From: Bacteroidota bacterium
Lineage (GTDB): Bacteria; Bacteroidota; Bacteroidia; Chitinophagales; Chitinophagaceae
Assembly (NCBI GenBank): GCA_023433345.1
Contig: JAEZDA010000015.1
Coordinates: forward strand, 1 to 30,907
Direction of reading: 5' to 3'
DNA: 30,907 bases
The notes under the pieces were generated by a model. The model had not been told where the DNA came from. It saw nothing but the letters and a program-made list of their open reading frames with translations, and ran no database searches. This document shows, piece after piece, positions 1 to 9,394 of the stretch (the stretch's first letter is position 1; every line of letters begins with the position of its first letter). The translations under genes and the position numbers were made by a program.

Positions 1-1
1 T

Positions 2-1444
2 TTTGAGACCGGAAGAATTCAGGCATTGGAGGATCTGATCGCCGTTACGCCTTCAGGTATTCTGCAGATGATGAAAATAAAAGGACTTGGCCCGAAAAAG
101 ATAAACACTATCTGGAAAGAAATGGAGATTGAAACCGTAGGAGAACTTCTTTATGCATGCAAAGAAAACCGTTTAAAATTATATAAGGGGTTTGGTGAGA
201 AAACGCAACAGGCTATTGCAGACAGCATCGAATTTTTTCTGAAGAGCCGGGGAAAATTTCTCTATGCCCAGGTTGTTGAACTGAGTGAAGAGATGACAAG
301 TAAAATGAAAAGCTTGTTTGGAGAAAGGAAAGTTGTTATAGCAGGAGATGTTGCCAGGCAAAATGAAATTGTTGATGCGCTGGAATATGTTATTCAGACG
401 GATGATATTGAGATCATCGCCGCACTTGAAAAAGAAGGTTTTGTGAGCGAAACTTCTGCGGAAGGGCTTTCCTTCAGAACTCCTGAAGGAATTCGCCTGT
501 GCATTTATCCTGTATCGGAATTGAACTTTGGCTACGAATCTATTTCCAGGGCAGCATCACCGCACTTTACTGAGGCATTTGTGGAGCGAATCTCCCCGAA
601 AGAATCTGAAGGATTAACTGAGCAGGAGATCTTCAAAAAGGCCGGGCTGCCGGTAATTCCGCCCTTCCTGAGAGAAGACCCCAAAATTTTCCACCATTAT
701 AGCGCGAACTCTAAAATCATCAGGCTTGAAGATATCAAAGGGATCATTCATAGTCATTCCAATTGGAGCGACGGCAGCAATACCATAGATGAAATGGTGA
801 AAGCATGTAAAGATCGTGGAATGGAATACCTGGTGGTGACCGATCACAGCAGATCCGCTTTTTATGCAAACGGTTTAACTGAGGAGAGAATAAAGGAACA
901 GCACACATACATCGATCAACTCAACGGTCGCCTGGATGGCTTTCATGTGTTTAAAGGGATTGAAAGCGATATTCTCCACGATGGGCGCTTAGACTATCCT
1001 GATTCCGTATTGTCAACCTTTGATGTGGTGATCGCCTCGATACATAGCAACCTGAAAATGGCGGAAGAAAAAGCAACCGCACGATTAATTGCTGCAGTTG
1101 AAAACCCGTACACAACCATCCTCGGCCACATGACAGGAAGGCTGCTATTAAGCAGAAATGGTTATCCCATCAATCATCGAAAAGTAATAGATGCATGCGT
1201 TGCTAACAATGTGGCCATAGAATTAAATGCGCACCCGAACCGCCTTGACATCGACTGGCGCGAAATTTCTTACGCACTTGAAAGGGGCGTTTACATATCT
1301 ATTGATCCCGATGCGCATTTTATAGAAGGACTTGATGATATAAAATTCGGTGTATTGGTTGCACAAAAAGCTATGCTTCCGCCAGACAGAAACTTAAGCA
1401 GCATGAGCCTAAACGCTTTCAGAAGTTACCTGCTGAATAAGTGA
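2..1444 (+). CDS. polX: PolX-family protein (HhH, degenerate Pol X, PHP phosphoesterase), 5'-truncated by window
   Basis: The frame is open to the left edge, so the N-terminus (probably 80-100 residues) lies outside. Domain order: two helix-hairpin-helix motifs (KGLGPKK near nt 80, KGFGEKT near nt 185), a Pol X nucleotidyltransferase region (about nt 240-690) and a C-terminal PHP domain (from nt 740). PHP metal-ligand motifs are intact: HSHSNWSDG, TDHS, GIESDI, ASIHSN, LGHMTG, ELNAHP and DPDAH. The polymerase site is not. Where PolX normally has a GS..RR..ETVGDIDIL-type motif this protein reads GDVARQNEIVDALEYV (nt 344-391), and the usual VDLR position reads IRLC (nt 491-502), so the catalytic aspartates appear lost. 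PolX normally does short-gap repair synthesis plus PHP 3'-5' exonuclease. Here I infer a nuclease-only role. It is convergent with the kinase gene, 2 bp between stops. Family call firm; activity inferred. Confidence 0.9.
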   Translation, partial: FETGRIQALEDLIAVTPSGILQMMKIKGLGPKKINTIWKEMEIETVGELLYACKENRLKLYKGFGEKTQQAIADSIEFFLKSRGKFLYAQVVELSEEMTSKMKSLFGERKVVIAGDVARQNEIVDALEYVIQTDDIEIIAALEKEGFVSETSAEGLSFRTPEGIRLCIYPVSELNFGYESISRAASPHFTEAFVERISPKESEGLTEQEIFKKAGLPVIPPFLREDPKIFHHYSANSKIIRLEDIKGIIHSHSNWSDGSNTIDEMVKACKDRGMEYLVVTDHSRSAFYANGLTEERIKEQHTYIDQLNGRLDGFHVFKGIESDILHDGRLDYPDSVLSTFDVVIASIHSNLKMAEEKATARLIAAVENPYTTILGHMTGRLLLSRNGYPINHRKVIDACVANNVAIELNAHPNRLDIDWREISYALERGVYISIDPDAHFIEGLDDIKFGVLVAQKAMLPPDRNLSSMSLNAFRSYLLNK

Positions 1445-1446
1445 GG

Positions 1447-4400
1447 TTAATTTTTTAAAGGAAGTTCAACAAAGAAGGTTGTGCCTTTGCCTGCATTAGG
1501 TTGAAACCAAATTTTCCCGCGTGCGTGTTCCACCATTCGCTTGCTCATTGCAAGCCCAAGACCGGTTCCCGATGACTTTGTAGTAAAGTTTGGAGTGAAG
1601 ATATTTTCACGGATAGAGTCTGCAATTCCGTGACCGTTGTCGGACACCCGTACTACCAGATTATCAGAATCAATGTACTGGTCAACGGTAATTTTAGCCT
1701 GCTCATTTTCAGGGGTTGCCTGGATTGCGTTCTGCAGAAGATTGGTAAATATCCTGTTGATATGGGTTTTATCTGCTTCAACGATTGTTGAATGCTTTAG
1801 CAGATTTGCATTTATTCGAATATCCTCATTGGCCGAATAAAGTTGAAGAACTCCCCTTAATGCTTCAGTGATATCCACCTCCTCTCGTTTAGCATTCTCG
1901 ATATTGGCAAACTGGCTGAATTCAGATGCGATCATGCTCAGATGGTCTATCTGTTCAACCAGGGTTTGAGCCACATTTGAAGTAAGTTCTTTTATGTCAG
2001 GTGAATCTTTCTCAATGGCCTTTTGCAAATATTGCATGCTAAGCTTCATGGGCGTGAGCGGGTTCTTAATTTCATGAGCTATCTGTTTTGCCATCTCCCT
2101 CCATGCGCCTTCCCTCTCTGATTTTGCAAGAGCCCTGGCGCTTTCGTCGAGCTTTTCCACCATCTTATTGTATTCTGCAACTAATTGCCCGATCTCATCG
2201 CCTCTCGTCCATGTAATAGCCTCGTTTCTACTTTCAAGGTTTATCTTTTTCATCTTTTCCCCGATCAATGAAAAGGTTCGGGTGATCCTGTTTGTAATGA
2301 ACAAGGCAATTACACCGGCAATAAGAAAGATGAATGCGTTGAGGTTGATAATTGTCACCAGAAAATTAGAGATCTCCTCTTTTAAATTCTCCTCTGAAGT
2401 AAAATAAGGTATATTAAGGTAAGCGTACTTATCTCCGTTCTCATCAATAACAGGCTTGTAATTACTTAAGTATTTCAGCCTTCCGATCTCTTCTTCCTGG
2501 AAATATTGAACTTCATTTTTATTGTCGAGGTGGAAGAATGCGACAGGATTCATCATTGTGCTTACAATCCCTTTAATATACGGCAGTGGAAGGGATGAAA
2601 CCTGTAGTCTCCCAGTAAGATCATAGAGGTTCACATCGGTACCGTGTACTTCTGATATACGGCGGATGGAAGCTTCGATAGATTTACGGTTATCAGTTGC
2701 TAACGGTAACGGCTGATTTAAAGAGTCGCGTGAAGCAGAAACTGCGTTTTTCAATTCAGTCTCCATCGCCCGGATTGCCTTGCTTAATCTTTCCCGGTTT
2801 GCATTTTCATACCGGCTGATGAAAAAGAGTATCGTTGCAATACCAATAACGAGGAAAGAAAGAACGCAGATAAAAATTATAGTTCCATGAATCTGGTTTC
2901 GAATGCTCAACTGCCACGACTGCCGGGCGCGAGTAAGGTTAAACTTTGAACTAAGGAGCGTGTTCAACAACCATATAATAAACGTAAGCAGCAGGAAGGC
3001 GCAAAAAAGATAGGAGAATAAGGTGATCGATTCAATAGAAAGGCTATTCTCCTTGGCGATAACCACTTTTATACCTCCTCCCGCATTATACCATAACTCC
3101 GTATGGTTTGCTTTTTTAACCTCAAAAACCTGTTTAGGCGGAAAAACATATTCTTTTATTGACGTAGCAAAGGCATAATCATTATGGCTCCCCACAAGCT
3201 TATCGTTCTTATAAATCGCAAATGAATAAAGTGAGGAGTTTTCAATCGCATTGCCATGGCCACGGTTGAACAGTTCAGGATAAAGGGTTGCATCCTGAAT
3301 TCTTTTTAAACTAGCTACAATAAAAACATAGCCAAGCAATCCGCCATCACGGGTTCGCAACACCTTCTTACTTATGTAACTGAACTTGTCGAATGAAACA
3401 TCATAATAGAACAGATCTGGTGTGCCGGTGGGTTTAGCCTGGGTGTTGATTATTGCATTGAGTTCATTGTAGCCCACGGAGTCCCGGTTGAACAAGGGCA
3501 TCTCACGGGCATCAAAGGAAAAAATTTGCGTTTCATAACGATCTGTATACCCGGAAACATTGCCCTCAACAAGGCTGTCTTTGAAGGCATGATTTGAATG
3601 CTCCGAAAGGAAACGGCCAAAATTGTCGGAGAGATAATCTGCCCTAAAATCCGTTAGCATTGTATTCAGCAGGGTCTCGTTCGAAGGATTAGCTTTTGCT
3701 GCAAGGATCTCCGCATAGTGTTCACGGTTTCTTAATTCCTTCTCCCTGTTCTCCATCATTATCAGTGCTGTAATAGAAAGTGAGAAAAGGAACAACCAAA
3801 AAACAAGACGTGACGATATAATATGAGATACCAGGAGGTTCAGGTAATTGTTGTTCAGGAGAAAGATAAAAAACAGGAGCCAAACTAGTATGAGGATGTC
3901 AACCCCACCCGAGAGCGAGCCTATTTGTGTGGACAGATATAAAAGTCCAGTTAAGGTGATGCAAAGAAGGAGTGAAAGAAAATTTCTTCCGTAGACAGGT
4001 CGCAAAACATCCAGAACAACCTGGCACAAAAAGAAATAACCTATTGCGATGCAGCAAAGGATTACAAAACCGATAAGACTATAAACATTTAGGGTGAAAA
4101 AATTCAGCACATCGAAAGATATCTGCGAGTCGGCCACCAGAGAACGAACTGTATTTGAACCCAAATAAGTTGATAAAATAAAAAGAACACTTGCGCCGAT
4201 CAATAAGGCCCATTTCTGCCATGGCTTACTGGAATGAAAAACAATATGCTCAGCTTTAACGCGCCCTCGCAGGTAAAGTGAAAACCAAAGAAAAATCAAT
4301 GAATTTATAAGCAGATCTCCAAGAGAACTCAGTATTCTTCCGGAGCCATAAACAGATGGATCGAATAATTCAAATTGACGGAAATTCAGGGGAAGCGGAA

Positions 4401-5196
4401 CAAAATAACTTAGCACCCTTAAAAGCAACACTAATCCAAAGAAAAATCCTAAACTCCATCCAACGCCGAAATTGGACGACACGAAAAGTGCTGTGAGCTG
4501 AACAAAAAACAGAAAGATCACCGATGCCAAAATGTAAAGCAATACTGAAATACTGTTGTTCCTTTGATCATTCTGTTCGGCCTTTTTATCAATCCTGAAA
4601 AGGCTATTGCCGTGGATGGATGAAATCATTTTCCCCTCACCCATACTTCCTTTCACCTGGAAGGAATTTTGTGTACCTGGGCTTGAGAAAAAATCATTTC
4701 TCAAATAATCGTTCGTTACAAAGTAGTTCCATTTAACCGGAATAAGAGCAAGTACCTTGAGTCGATTCCATTCGAAATTATTCCAGACGTAATAGCCGTT
4801 CTGAAGTAAAGAAAAACCTGACCGGCCTTTCAAATACAACATGGAAGCCGTTGGAAGAACCTTCTGCGTATTCCACAACAGGAGATTGCGTTCACCACTT
4901 TCCTCTTCCTCATAAAAGAATAGAAAGTACTTTTTCTGTGTAAGTGTAGTGATTAATTTTTGGTCGTATTGCTTAGCACTTATTTTCCTTAACAGCGACG
5001 TATCTTTCACAAGCTTTGCAAAATCAGCTTCTGAGCGGTTGACCGATGCGTTAACTTTTTTATGAACTATGGAGAGAGAAGATTCAGGGGCCCAGTAACG
5101 ATCCATGATTATGGCTACCGTTATGCACCAGGCTGAAACGATAAGAAGATAACCATACCTTCTGAAAAATTCCCGAAAGGCTTTTAATTTTGACAA
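1447..5196 (-). CDS. Very large NtrY-like membrane sensor histidine kinase (1249 aa)
   Basis: Likely the sensor of a two-component system in the inner membrane. One TM helix (residues ~13-31) is followed by an extracytoplasmic stretch to about 215. Next come many hydrophobic helices (~215-470), a second long soluble region (~485-730), a TM near 735-755 and another near 790-810. A third sensor stretch runs to ~940, then a TM and HAMP-like linker. The catalytic core is complete: H-box HEIKNPLTPMK with phospho-acceptor H1041, N-box NLLQNAIQ near 1156, G1 DNGHGI at 1186 and G2 GTGLGLAMSKR. It ends shortly after the ATPase domain, so no receiver is fused. NtrY kinases are usually nearer 700 residues, so the extra membrane part is notable. 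The start is a TTG just beyond the mazG stop. The next Met (31) lies inside TM1, which supports TTG. It is last in the DUF3667-mazG-kinase group; no response regulator is in the window. Stimulus unknown. Confidence 0.9.
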   Translation of the reverse strand: MSKLKAFREFFRRYGYLLIVSAWCITVAIIMDRYWAPESSLSIVHKKVNASVNRSEADFAKLVKDTSLLRKISAKQYDQKLITTLTQKKYFLFFYEEEESGERNLLLWNTQKVLPTASMLYLKGRSGFSLLQNGYYVWNNFEWNRLKVLALIPVKWNYFVTNDYLRNDFFSSPGTQNSFQVKGSMGEGKMISSIHGNSLFRIDKKAEQNDQRNNSISVLLYILASVIFLFFVQLTALFVSSNFGVGWSLGFFFGLVLLLRVLSYFVPLPLNFRQFELFDPSVYGSGRILSSLGDLLINSLIFLWFSLYLRGRVKAEHIVFHSSKPWQKWALLIGASVLFILSTYLGSNTVRSLVADSQISFDVLNFFTLNVYSLIGFVILCCIAIGYFFLCQVVLDVLRPVYGRNFLSLLLCITLTGLLYLSTQIGSLSGGVDILILVWLLFFIFLLNNNYLNLLVSHIISSRLVFWLFLFSLSITALIMMENREKELRNREHYAEILAAKANPSNETLLNTMLTDFRADYLSDNFGRFLSEHSNHAFKDSLVEGNVSGYTDRYETQIFSFDAREMPLFNRDSVGYNELNAIINTQAKPTGTPDLFYYDVSFDKFSYISKKVLRTRDGGLLGYVFIVASLKRIQDATLYPELFNRGHGNAIENSSLYSFAIYKNDKLVGSHNDYAFATSIKEYVFPPKQVFEVKKANHTELWYNAGGGIKVVIAKENSLSIESITLFSYLFCAFLLLTFIIWLLNTLLSSKFNLTRARQSWQLSIRNQIHGTIIFICVLSFLVIGIATILFFISRYENANRERLSKAIRAMETELKNAVSASRDSLNQPLPLATDNRKSIEASIRRISEVHGTDVNLYDLTGRLQVSSLPLPYIKGIVSTMMNPVAFFHLDNKNEVQYFQEEEIGRLKYLSNYKPVIDENGDKYAYLNIPYFTSEENLKEEISNFLVTIINLNAFIFLIAGVIALFITNRITRTFSLIGEKMKKINLESRNEAITWTRGDEIGQLVAEYNKMVEKLDESARALAKSEREGAWREMAKQIAHEIKNPLTPMKLSMQYLQKAIEKDSPDIKELTSNVAQTLVEQIDHLSMIASEFSQFANIENAKREEVDITEALRGVLQLYSANEDIRINANLLKHSTIVEADKTHINRIFTNLLQNAIQATPENEQAKITVDQYIDSDNLVVRVSDNGHGIADSIRENIFTPNFTTKSSGTGLGLAMSKRMVEHARGKIWFQPNAGKGTTFFVELPLKN

Positions 5197-5206
5197 GGGA
5201 TGATTT

Positions 5207-5974
5207 TTATTCCTTTTGCTTCTTTATTCTGTTCCAGAGATCGTCCATTTCCCCCAGTGTCATATCGTGAAGGAACCTGTGTTCTGCAATGGCAGCTTCT
5301 TCCATTTTCTTAAAGCGTGCGATGAACTTCCGGTTGGTTCGTTCCAAAGCATTCTCGGCGTCAACATTCAAAAATCTTGCTAGGTTAACAAGAGAGAAAA
5401 ATACATCGCCCAATTCTTCTTCAATCTCATCCTGCCTTCCGGCTGATATAGCATCTTTCAGCTCATCGATCTCTTCATTCACCTTATTCCATACCTGGCC
5501 GGTATTCTCCCATTCAAACCCTACCTGTTTTGATTTTTCCTGTAATCTCATCGCTTTTACCATGGAAGGCAATGATGAGGGAACGCCACCGAGCACAGAA
5601 GACTTCCCTTCCTTTAATTTTAGCTTTTCCCAATTTTGCTTCACCTGTTCTTCATTCTCAACTTTTACCTCACCGTAAATATGCGGATGGCGGCGAATCA
5701 ATTTTTCGCAGACCTCACTAAGTGCATCTTCGAGTTTGAATTCGCCTTTCTCACTTGCAATTCGTGCATAAAATACCATATGAAGCAACAGGTCACCTAT
5801 CTCCTCCTTTATACCCGCATAATCCTCGGAGGTAATGGCATCCGCAAGCTCGTAGGTTTCTTCAATAGTTAGTTGGCGGAGCGATTGTATCGTCTGCTTT
5901 TTATCCCACGGGCATTTCTCCCGCAGTTCATTCATTATTGTCACTAACCGGGTAAATTCCTTTTCCGCACTCAT
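5207..5974 (-). CDS. mazG: Nucleoside triphosphate pyrophosphohydrolase MazG
   Basis: Cytosolic house-cleaning enzyme that hydrolyses NTPs and dNTPs to monophosphate and pyrophosphate. At 255 aa it has the usual two-repeat length (E. coli MazG is about 263). Both MazG repeats keep the metal-binding acidic pattern: EETYE (38-42) with EEIGD (57-61), and EEIDE (167-171) with EELGD (186-190). The N-terminal CPWDKKQT motif is also typical. The ATG at 5974 is 2 bp past the stop of the upstream DUF3667 gene, and the downstream kinase starts 10 bp after this stop, so the three genes are probably cotranscribed. No clear Shine-Dalgarno precedes it, as is common in Bacteroidota. Identification is firm; the preferred nucleotide cannot be read from sequence. 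Confidence 0.95.
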   Translation of the reverse strand: MSAEKEFTRLVTIMNELREKCPWDKKQTIQSLRQLTIEETYELADAITSEDYAGIKEEIGDLLLHMVFYARIASEKGEFKLEDALSEVCEKLIRRHPHIYGEVKVENEEQVKQNWEKLKLKEGKSSVLGGVPSSLPSMVKAMRLQEKSKQVGFEWENTGQVWNKVNEEIDELKDAISAGRQDEIEEELGDVFFSLVNLARFLNVDAENALERTNRKFIARFKKMEEAAIAEHRFLHDMTLGEMDDLWNRIKKQKE

Positions 5975-5976
5975 TG

Positions 5977-7017
5977 TTATAAGTTCATTAATGTAAAGTA
6001 GGAGCCAATTGCAATAAGCAATAGAATTATTGCAATGTGAGCAACGTTAAGTAAAAAGAATTTTATAATTGTTTTGAAGCGCCGCTGCCCGTAAAACCTT
6101 CTAAGCGATTTATATTCATAAAAGAATATCAAGGCTATCAAAAGAAGTTTTAAATAGCTGATCCATCGCGCACCCGATACCTCCTCCAATTTTACAACGC
6201 CTATAATAAAGAGCATCATTATAAAAGCAAAAATATAAAGGTTGATGCTGAAGATAAGATGTGCTGCGTAATAGAAACGCTTTTGCCTCCAATAAAGTAG
6301 TTTTAACACTAAGGCGAAAAGCGGCAGGGAAAGAAAAAGAAGTTGCGGTAATGCATGCAAAACCCGATTCACAAAATCTTTAAATAGCTCGCTTGATGAT
6401 TTCCCATATTTGTTGTTTGCTTCAATTTCCTTGTATACCCATTGTCTTTTCAGCCAAACATCTTCAATTTCTCCTGATCTTAAGAGAGAATCATATTCCT
6501 CCCTGGAACTATAGGACCTTTCAAAAAAATGCATCCGGCTCTTCAGGCTGTCAATTTGGGAATTATAAATTTCGCGGTCGGCGATACGGGCCTCTGGGTG
6601 CTCCCGGTTAAATTTTTCAAATTCCAAACTGTCTAATGGCATTGTGTGGTAAATCGGCTGACCATTAACAGTGAATTTTACCATCCCCCCACCCGGCTCG
6701 AAGGTAAAGGCCATAAACGCCAGAAGAAAAAAGAACGCGGATGTAAAAATGTACATCCTTATCGGATTGAGATAACGGGCTCGCCTACCCGCAACATACT
6801 CAGCGCTTAAAAACCCCGGTTTCCATATCAGCTTACCAAGTGTACTGAAGAATTTGCCGTCGAAATGCGTGAGGTCGTAAAAAAAGTGCTTTATCAAATG
6901 ACCTGCTGTTTCCACCGGCTCAACGTTCTCCTGCCCGCAAACATGGCAGTATCTTCCATGCACGTCTGCATTACAGTTTAGGCAGCTTTTCTCAGAACGC
7001 TCTTTTAGATGGCTCAA
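5977..7017 (-). CDS. DUF3667-type zinc-ribbon membrane protein
   Basis: 346 aa. An N-terminal zinc ribbon is visible as CxxC-x8-CxxC (C12, C15, C24, C27), followed by an FDGKFFSTLGKLIWKPG segment and YVAGRRARYLNPIRMY. This is the pattern I remember for DUF3667 proteins of Bacteroidota. Hydrophobic helices lie near residues 90-112, 218-240, 250-275, 283-300 and 315-340, with a charged coil-like loop between the first and second. Function unknown; a membrane protein with a cytoplasmic metal-binding head is as far as the sequence goes. The first codon is TTG (7015-7017), with no ATG nearby in frame. It is first of a likely three-gene operon with mazG and the sensor kinase, and is divergent from the secreted protein gene at 7112. 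Confidence 0.85.
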   Translation of the reverse strand: MSHLKERSEKSCLNCNADVHGRYCHVCGQENVEPVETAGHLIKHFFYDLTHFDGKFFSTLGKLIWKPGFLSAEYVAGRRARYLNPIRMYIFTSAFFFLLAFMAFTFEPGGGMVKFTVNGQPIYHTMPLDSLEFEKFNREHPEARIADREIYNSQIDSLKSRMHFFERSYSSREEYDSLLRSGEIEDVWLKRQWVYKEIEANNKYGKSSSELFKDFVNRVLHALPQLLFLSLPLFALVLKLLYWRQKRFYYAAHLIFSINLYIFAFIMMLFIIGVVKLEEVSGARWISYLKLLLIALIFFYEYKSLRRFYGQRRFKTIIKFFLLNVAHIAIILLLIAIGSYFTLMNL

Positions 7018-7111
7018 GGGGTTAATTTTGTTAAAAATAATAAAGTTTCACAGTATGTTCCCATTCACCGAAACCTCGCTCTGTAACTTCGCGCATAAAT
7101 ATAGAATTCAA

Positions 7112-7939
7112 ATGATAAAGTGTTTTTCAATAATTATTCTTCTGGCGTCTGTTTGCCCGGCCTATTCACAATATTATTATAAGGATATCATTAGTAACAA
7201 GCAGGCACGGGCTGATATGAAGGGCTATCGCGAAAACAAGGTTAAGCAAATCAAAATAAAAAGTTTTGAAGACGATGGATCTTTAAGTGAGGGCTTTTTT
7301 TGTGAACGCAAAATTGGTAAGGACTACTTAAGCTCGGAACTGTTTACGAGAACAAGCGTTTCGCCTGCATCGCTGGTTACAAATAAATTTAATACTGAAG
7401 GTTATATACTTTCAACGATCGACAGCTCCGAAATTTCCACAACCCGTATTGATTATAGCTACGATGAAGATGGCAGACTTTTAAAGATTGTTTCCACCAT
7501 TCGCTCATCAGACGACGACTTTGTAACAGAATTAAGAGAAGAACATCTTTATGAATACTCCTCCGACTTCTTGCCTGACAAAATGTACAGGATCATGAAC
7601 TATAAGGATACCATCCCCATATTGTTCTCGAAAGACGAAAGTGGAAATATCAGCATTGAAAAGGATACGAAGAGCGGCAATAAATATTTCTATTACTACG
7701 ATGAAAAGAGCCGTCTTACCGATATAGTTCATCGAAGCGAGTTCAAAGAGCAGCTGGTTCCTGATTACATGTTCGAATACGATGCCAATGGCAATATTTC
7801 ACAAATGGTTTCTACCGAAGAAGGTGGCAGCTATTATTATATATGGAAGTACCATTACCAAAAGGGAATGAAGAAAAAAGAAGAATGTTATTCAAAGGAC
7901 AGAAGGTTGCTTGGATATGTTGAGTACGATTATAAATAG
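7112..7939 (+). CDS. Secreted protein with YD/RHS-like short repeats, function unknown
   Basis: I place the start at the ATG at 7112 because it gives a clean signal peptide (MIKCFSIIILLASVCPAYSQ). The frame extends back to a TTG at 7028, but those 28 residues do not look like part of a secreted protein. The mature chain of about 255 residues holds loosely repeated YD-type units: YSYDEDGRLLKI, YYDEKSRLTDIV, FEYDANGNISQMV and YVEYDYK. These resemble the degenerate YD repeats common in secreted Bacteroidota proteins. No lipobox cysteine, toxin domain or enzyme motif is seen. It is a single gene with its own terminator at 8001-8028. A TAnnTTTG-like element (TAATTTTG, 7023-7030) lies upstream but its -33 partner is weak. 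Role unknown. Confidence 0.8.
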   Translation: MIKCFSIIILLASVCPAYSQYYYKDIISNKQARADMKGYRENKVKQIKIKSFEDDGSLSEGFFCERKIGKDYLSSELFTRTSVSPASLVTNKFNTEGYILSTIDSSEISTTRIDYSYDEDGRLLKIVSTIRSSDDDFVTELREEHLYEYSSDFLPDKMYRIMNYKDTIPILFSKDESGNISIEKDTKSGNKYFYYYDEKSRLTDIVHRSEFKEQLVPDYMFEYDANGNISQMVSTEEGGSYYYIWKYHYQKGMKKKEECYSKDRRLLGYVEYDYK

Positions 7940-8000
7940 CTGTTGAATATTTTGCAGGAAGGCAGGTTAGAATCCAGCAACAGTTGATAATAGAAATTAT

Positions 8001-8028
8001 AAAGTCCCCGAGTTAACCGGGGACTTTT
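8001..8028 (+). terminator. Rho-independent terminator after the YD-repeat gene
   Basis: A perfect 10-bp stem, AAAGTCCCCG (8001-8010) with CGGGGACTTT (8018-8027), encloses a 7-nt loop and ends in TTTT. It lies 62 bp after the stop at 7939 and just before the end of the convergent OmpA gene. The symmetric A/T flanks mean it could partly serve both strands, but the T run is better on +. Confidence 0.9.
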
Positions 8029-8048
8029 CAATTATGTGGTTGATCATT

Positions 8049-9371
8049 TTAAAAATTGCGGACAGTCATTTCCGTTCTCCTGTTCTTTGCCCTGCCAGCG
8101 GCGGTGTTGTTATCAGCTACTGGTTTGTCTTCGCCATAGCCTGTAGATTTCAACCTCGCGGCATCCACGCCTTTTTTTACAAGATATTCTTTAACGGCAC
8201 CTGCGCGGTTATCGCTTAATACCTGGTTGCTTTCAGATGAACCCTGGCTATCTGTATGACCATCAATATCTATCATGAGGCTTTCATCTTCCGCCATTAA
8301 TTTGGCAACTTCATCAAGAGATTTATATGACTTAGGAAGCAACTTATAACTTCCCGTAGAGAAGAATACGTTTTTAGCAGCAAAGCTCACCTTCTCTATC
8401 ACAGATTTTGCTATTTCAGGGCAACCGCTGTTTGAAGCCGGGCCTGGGCGAGACGGACACTTATCTTCCTCGTCATTTATTCCATCGCCATCTGTATCAG
8501 GTACAGGGCAGCCCTGGTATCGGGCAACTCCTTTCTCATTTATACATTTATCTTCTTCATCATTAATTCCATCGCCATCAGTGTCAGGGATTGGGCAACC
8601 CTCATATTTGGCGAGACCTGCTTCGTCAGGACATTTATCCTGGTCATCGGCGATGCCATCTCCGTCCCTGTCAGGGCATCCCATCAGGTTGGCAAGGCCG
8701 GGAATGTCCGGACATCTGTCTGTACTATCTAAAACACCATCGCCATCGCGATCTACAACTACAACCGGCACAACTACAGGCTCAGGAGCTTTCCTGTCTT
8801 TCAACGGAGCTACGATTCCAAAACTGTGAAAAATATGATACTCTGAGCTAGCGGTAACGGGTATACGATATTGGGAATTTGTCTGAAAATAGAAATCGCG
8901 CGCAAGTTTAAATTGCAGACCCACTCCAACCGGAATAAAAGCTGAAAAATACGGTCCGTATCTGGATGCTCCAATTCCTCCGATAATAAACGGAGTGAAG
9001 AAATGTTTATCCGAAAGCAATTTCACGTTAGCTGTAAAAGCCGCTTCAAGGAGAAGCCTGTCAGAATTAGGCAGAGGCTTATCAGGAACCGGATAGCGCG
9101 TGAAAGAACCTGAAAGATTTAAATTAACGTCGAGATGATCCGACAAACCTTCAAGATAACTTATGCCGATACCCGGAGACATTCGTTTCGTTTTATAAAG
9201 CTCATTCTCTCTGATCACCTGGAGCAAACTCTTAGATCTCAGATCAGCCGCGCCCTTAAAATCCTGAAAAAGAAATTGAACTCCTATAGAAGGTAGCTTC
9301 TTATAATCGCTCTGGCCGAAAGCCAGCAATATAGAGATAAGAGCCAGTGTGGTGAGTAATGATTTCTTCAT
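8049..9371 (-). CDS. OmpA-family outer membrane protein with thrombospondin type 3 repeats
   Basis: 440 aa counted from the ATG at 9371, chosen because MKKSLLTTLALISILLAFGQS is a good signal peptide; an upstream ATG at 9395 only adds eight residues and lies inside the promoter motif. Order: signal peptide; a beta-rich barrel region to about residue 190; four TSP3 calcium-binding units (DRDGDG, DTDGDG, each closing with GCP); a C-terminal OmpA domain. The OmpA domain carries GHTDSQG and NQVLSDNRAGAV, the residues that bind diaminopimelate of peptidoglycan. Family knowledge says this anchors the outer membrane to the cell wall, with the acidic repeats as a calcium-stiffened linker. Transcribed alone from a consensus promoter (9395-9426). 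Confidence 0.95.
   Translation of the reverse strand: MKKSLLTTLALISILLAFGQSDYKKLPSIGVQFLFQDFKGAADLRSKSLLQVIRENELYKTKRMSPGIGISYLEGLSDHLDVNLNLSGSFTRYPVPDKPLPNSDRLLLEAAFTANVKLLSDKHFFTPFIIGGIGASRYGPYFSAFIPVGVGLQFKLARDFYFQTNSQYRIPVTASSEYHIFHSFGIVAPLKDRKAPEPVVVPVVVVDRDGDGVLDSTDRCPDIPGLANLMGCPDRDGDGIADDQDKCPDEAGLAKYEGCPIPDTDGDGINDEEDKCINEKGVARYQGCPVPDTDGDGINDEEDKCPSRPGPASNSGCPEIAKSVIEKVSFAAKNVFFSTGSYKLLPKSYKSLDEVAKLMAEDESLMIDIDGHTDSQGSSESNQVLSDNRAGAVKEYLVKKGVDAARLKSTGYGEDKPVADNNTAAGRAKNRRTEMTVRNF
8420..8754 (-). repeat. Tandem TSP3 repeat region inside the OmpA-family gene
   Basis: Tandem in-frame units of 27-29 codons encode the TSP3 linker. The two units closest to the OmpA domain are nearly identical at the start (PDTDGDGINDEEDKC) and show an 87-bp period (compare 8481 and 8568). 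The similarity is coding repeat structure, not a mobile element. Confidence 0.85.
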
Positions 9372-9394
9372 ACAGCTTGGGTTTAGTATCGGCA

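Noticed and set aside
7028..7111. TTG start 28 codons upstream of the YD-repeat protein
   Set aside because: Using it would bury the signal peptide; ATG at 7112 gives a normal secreted protein.
8420..8754. Periodic DNA repeats that could suggest a CRISPR or satellite
   Set aside because: The 87-bp period is a codon multiple inside an intact frame and encodes TSP3 units; no spacers.
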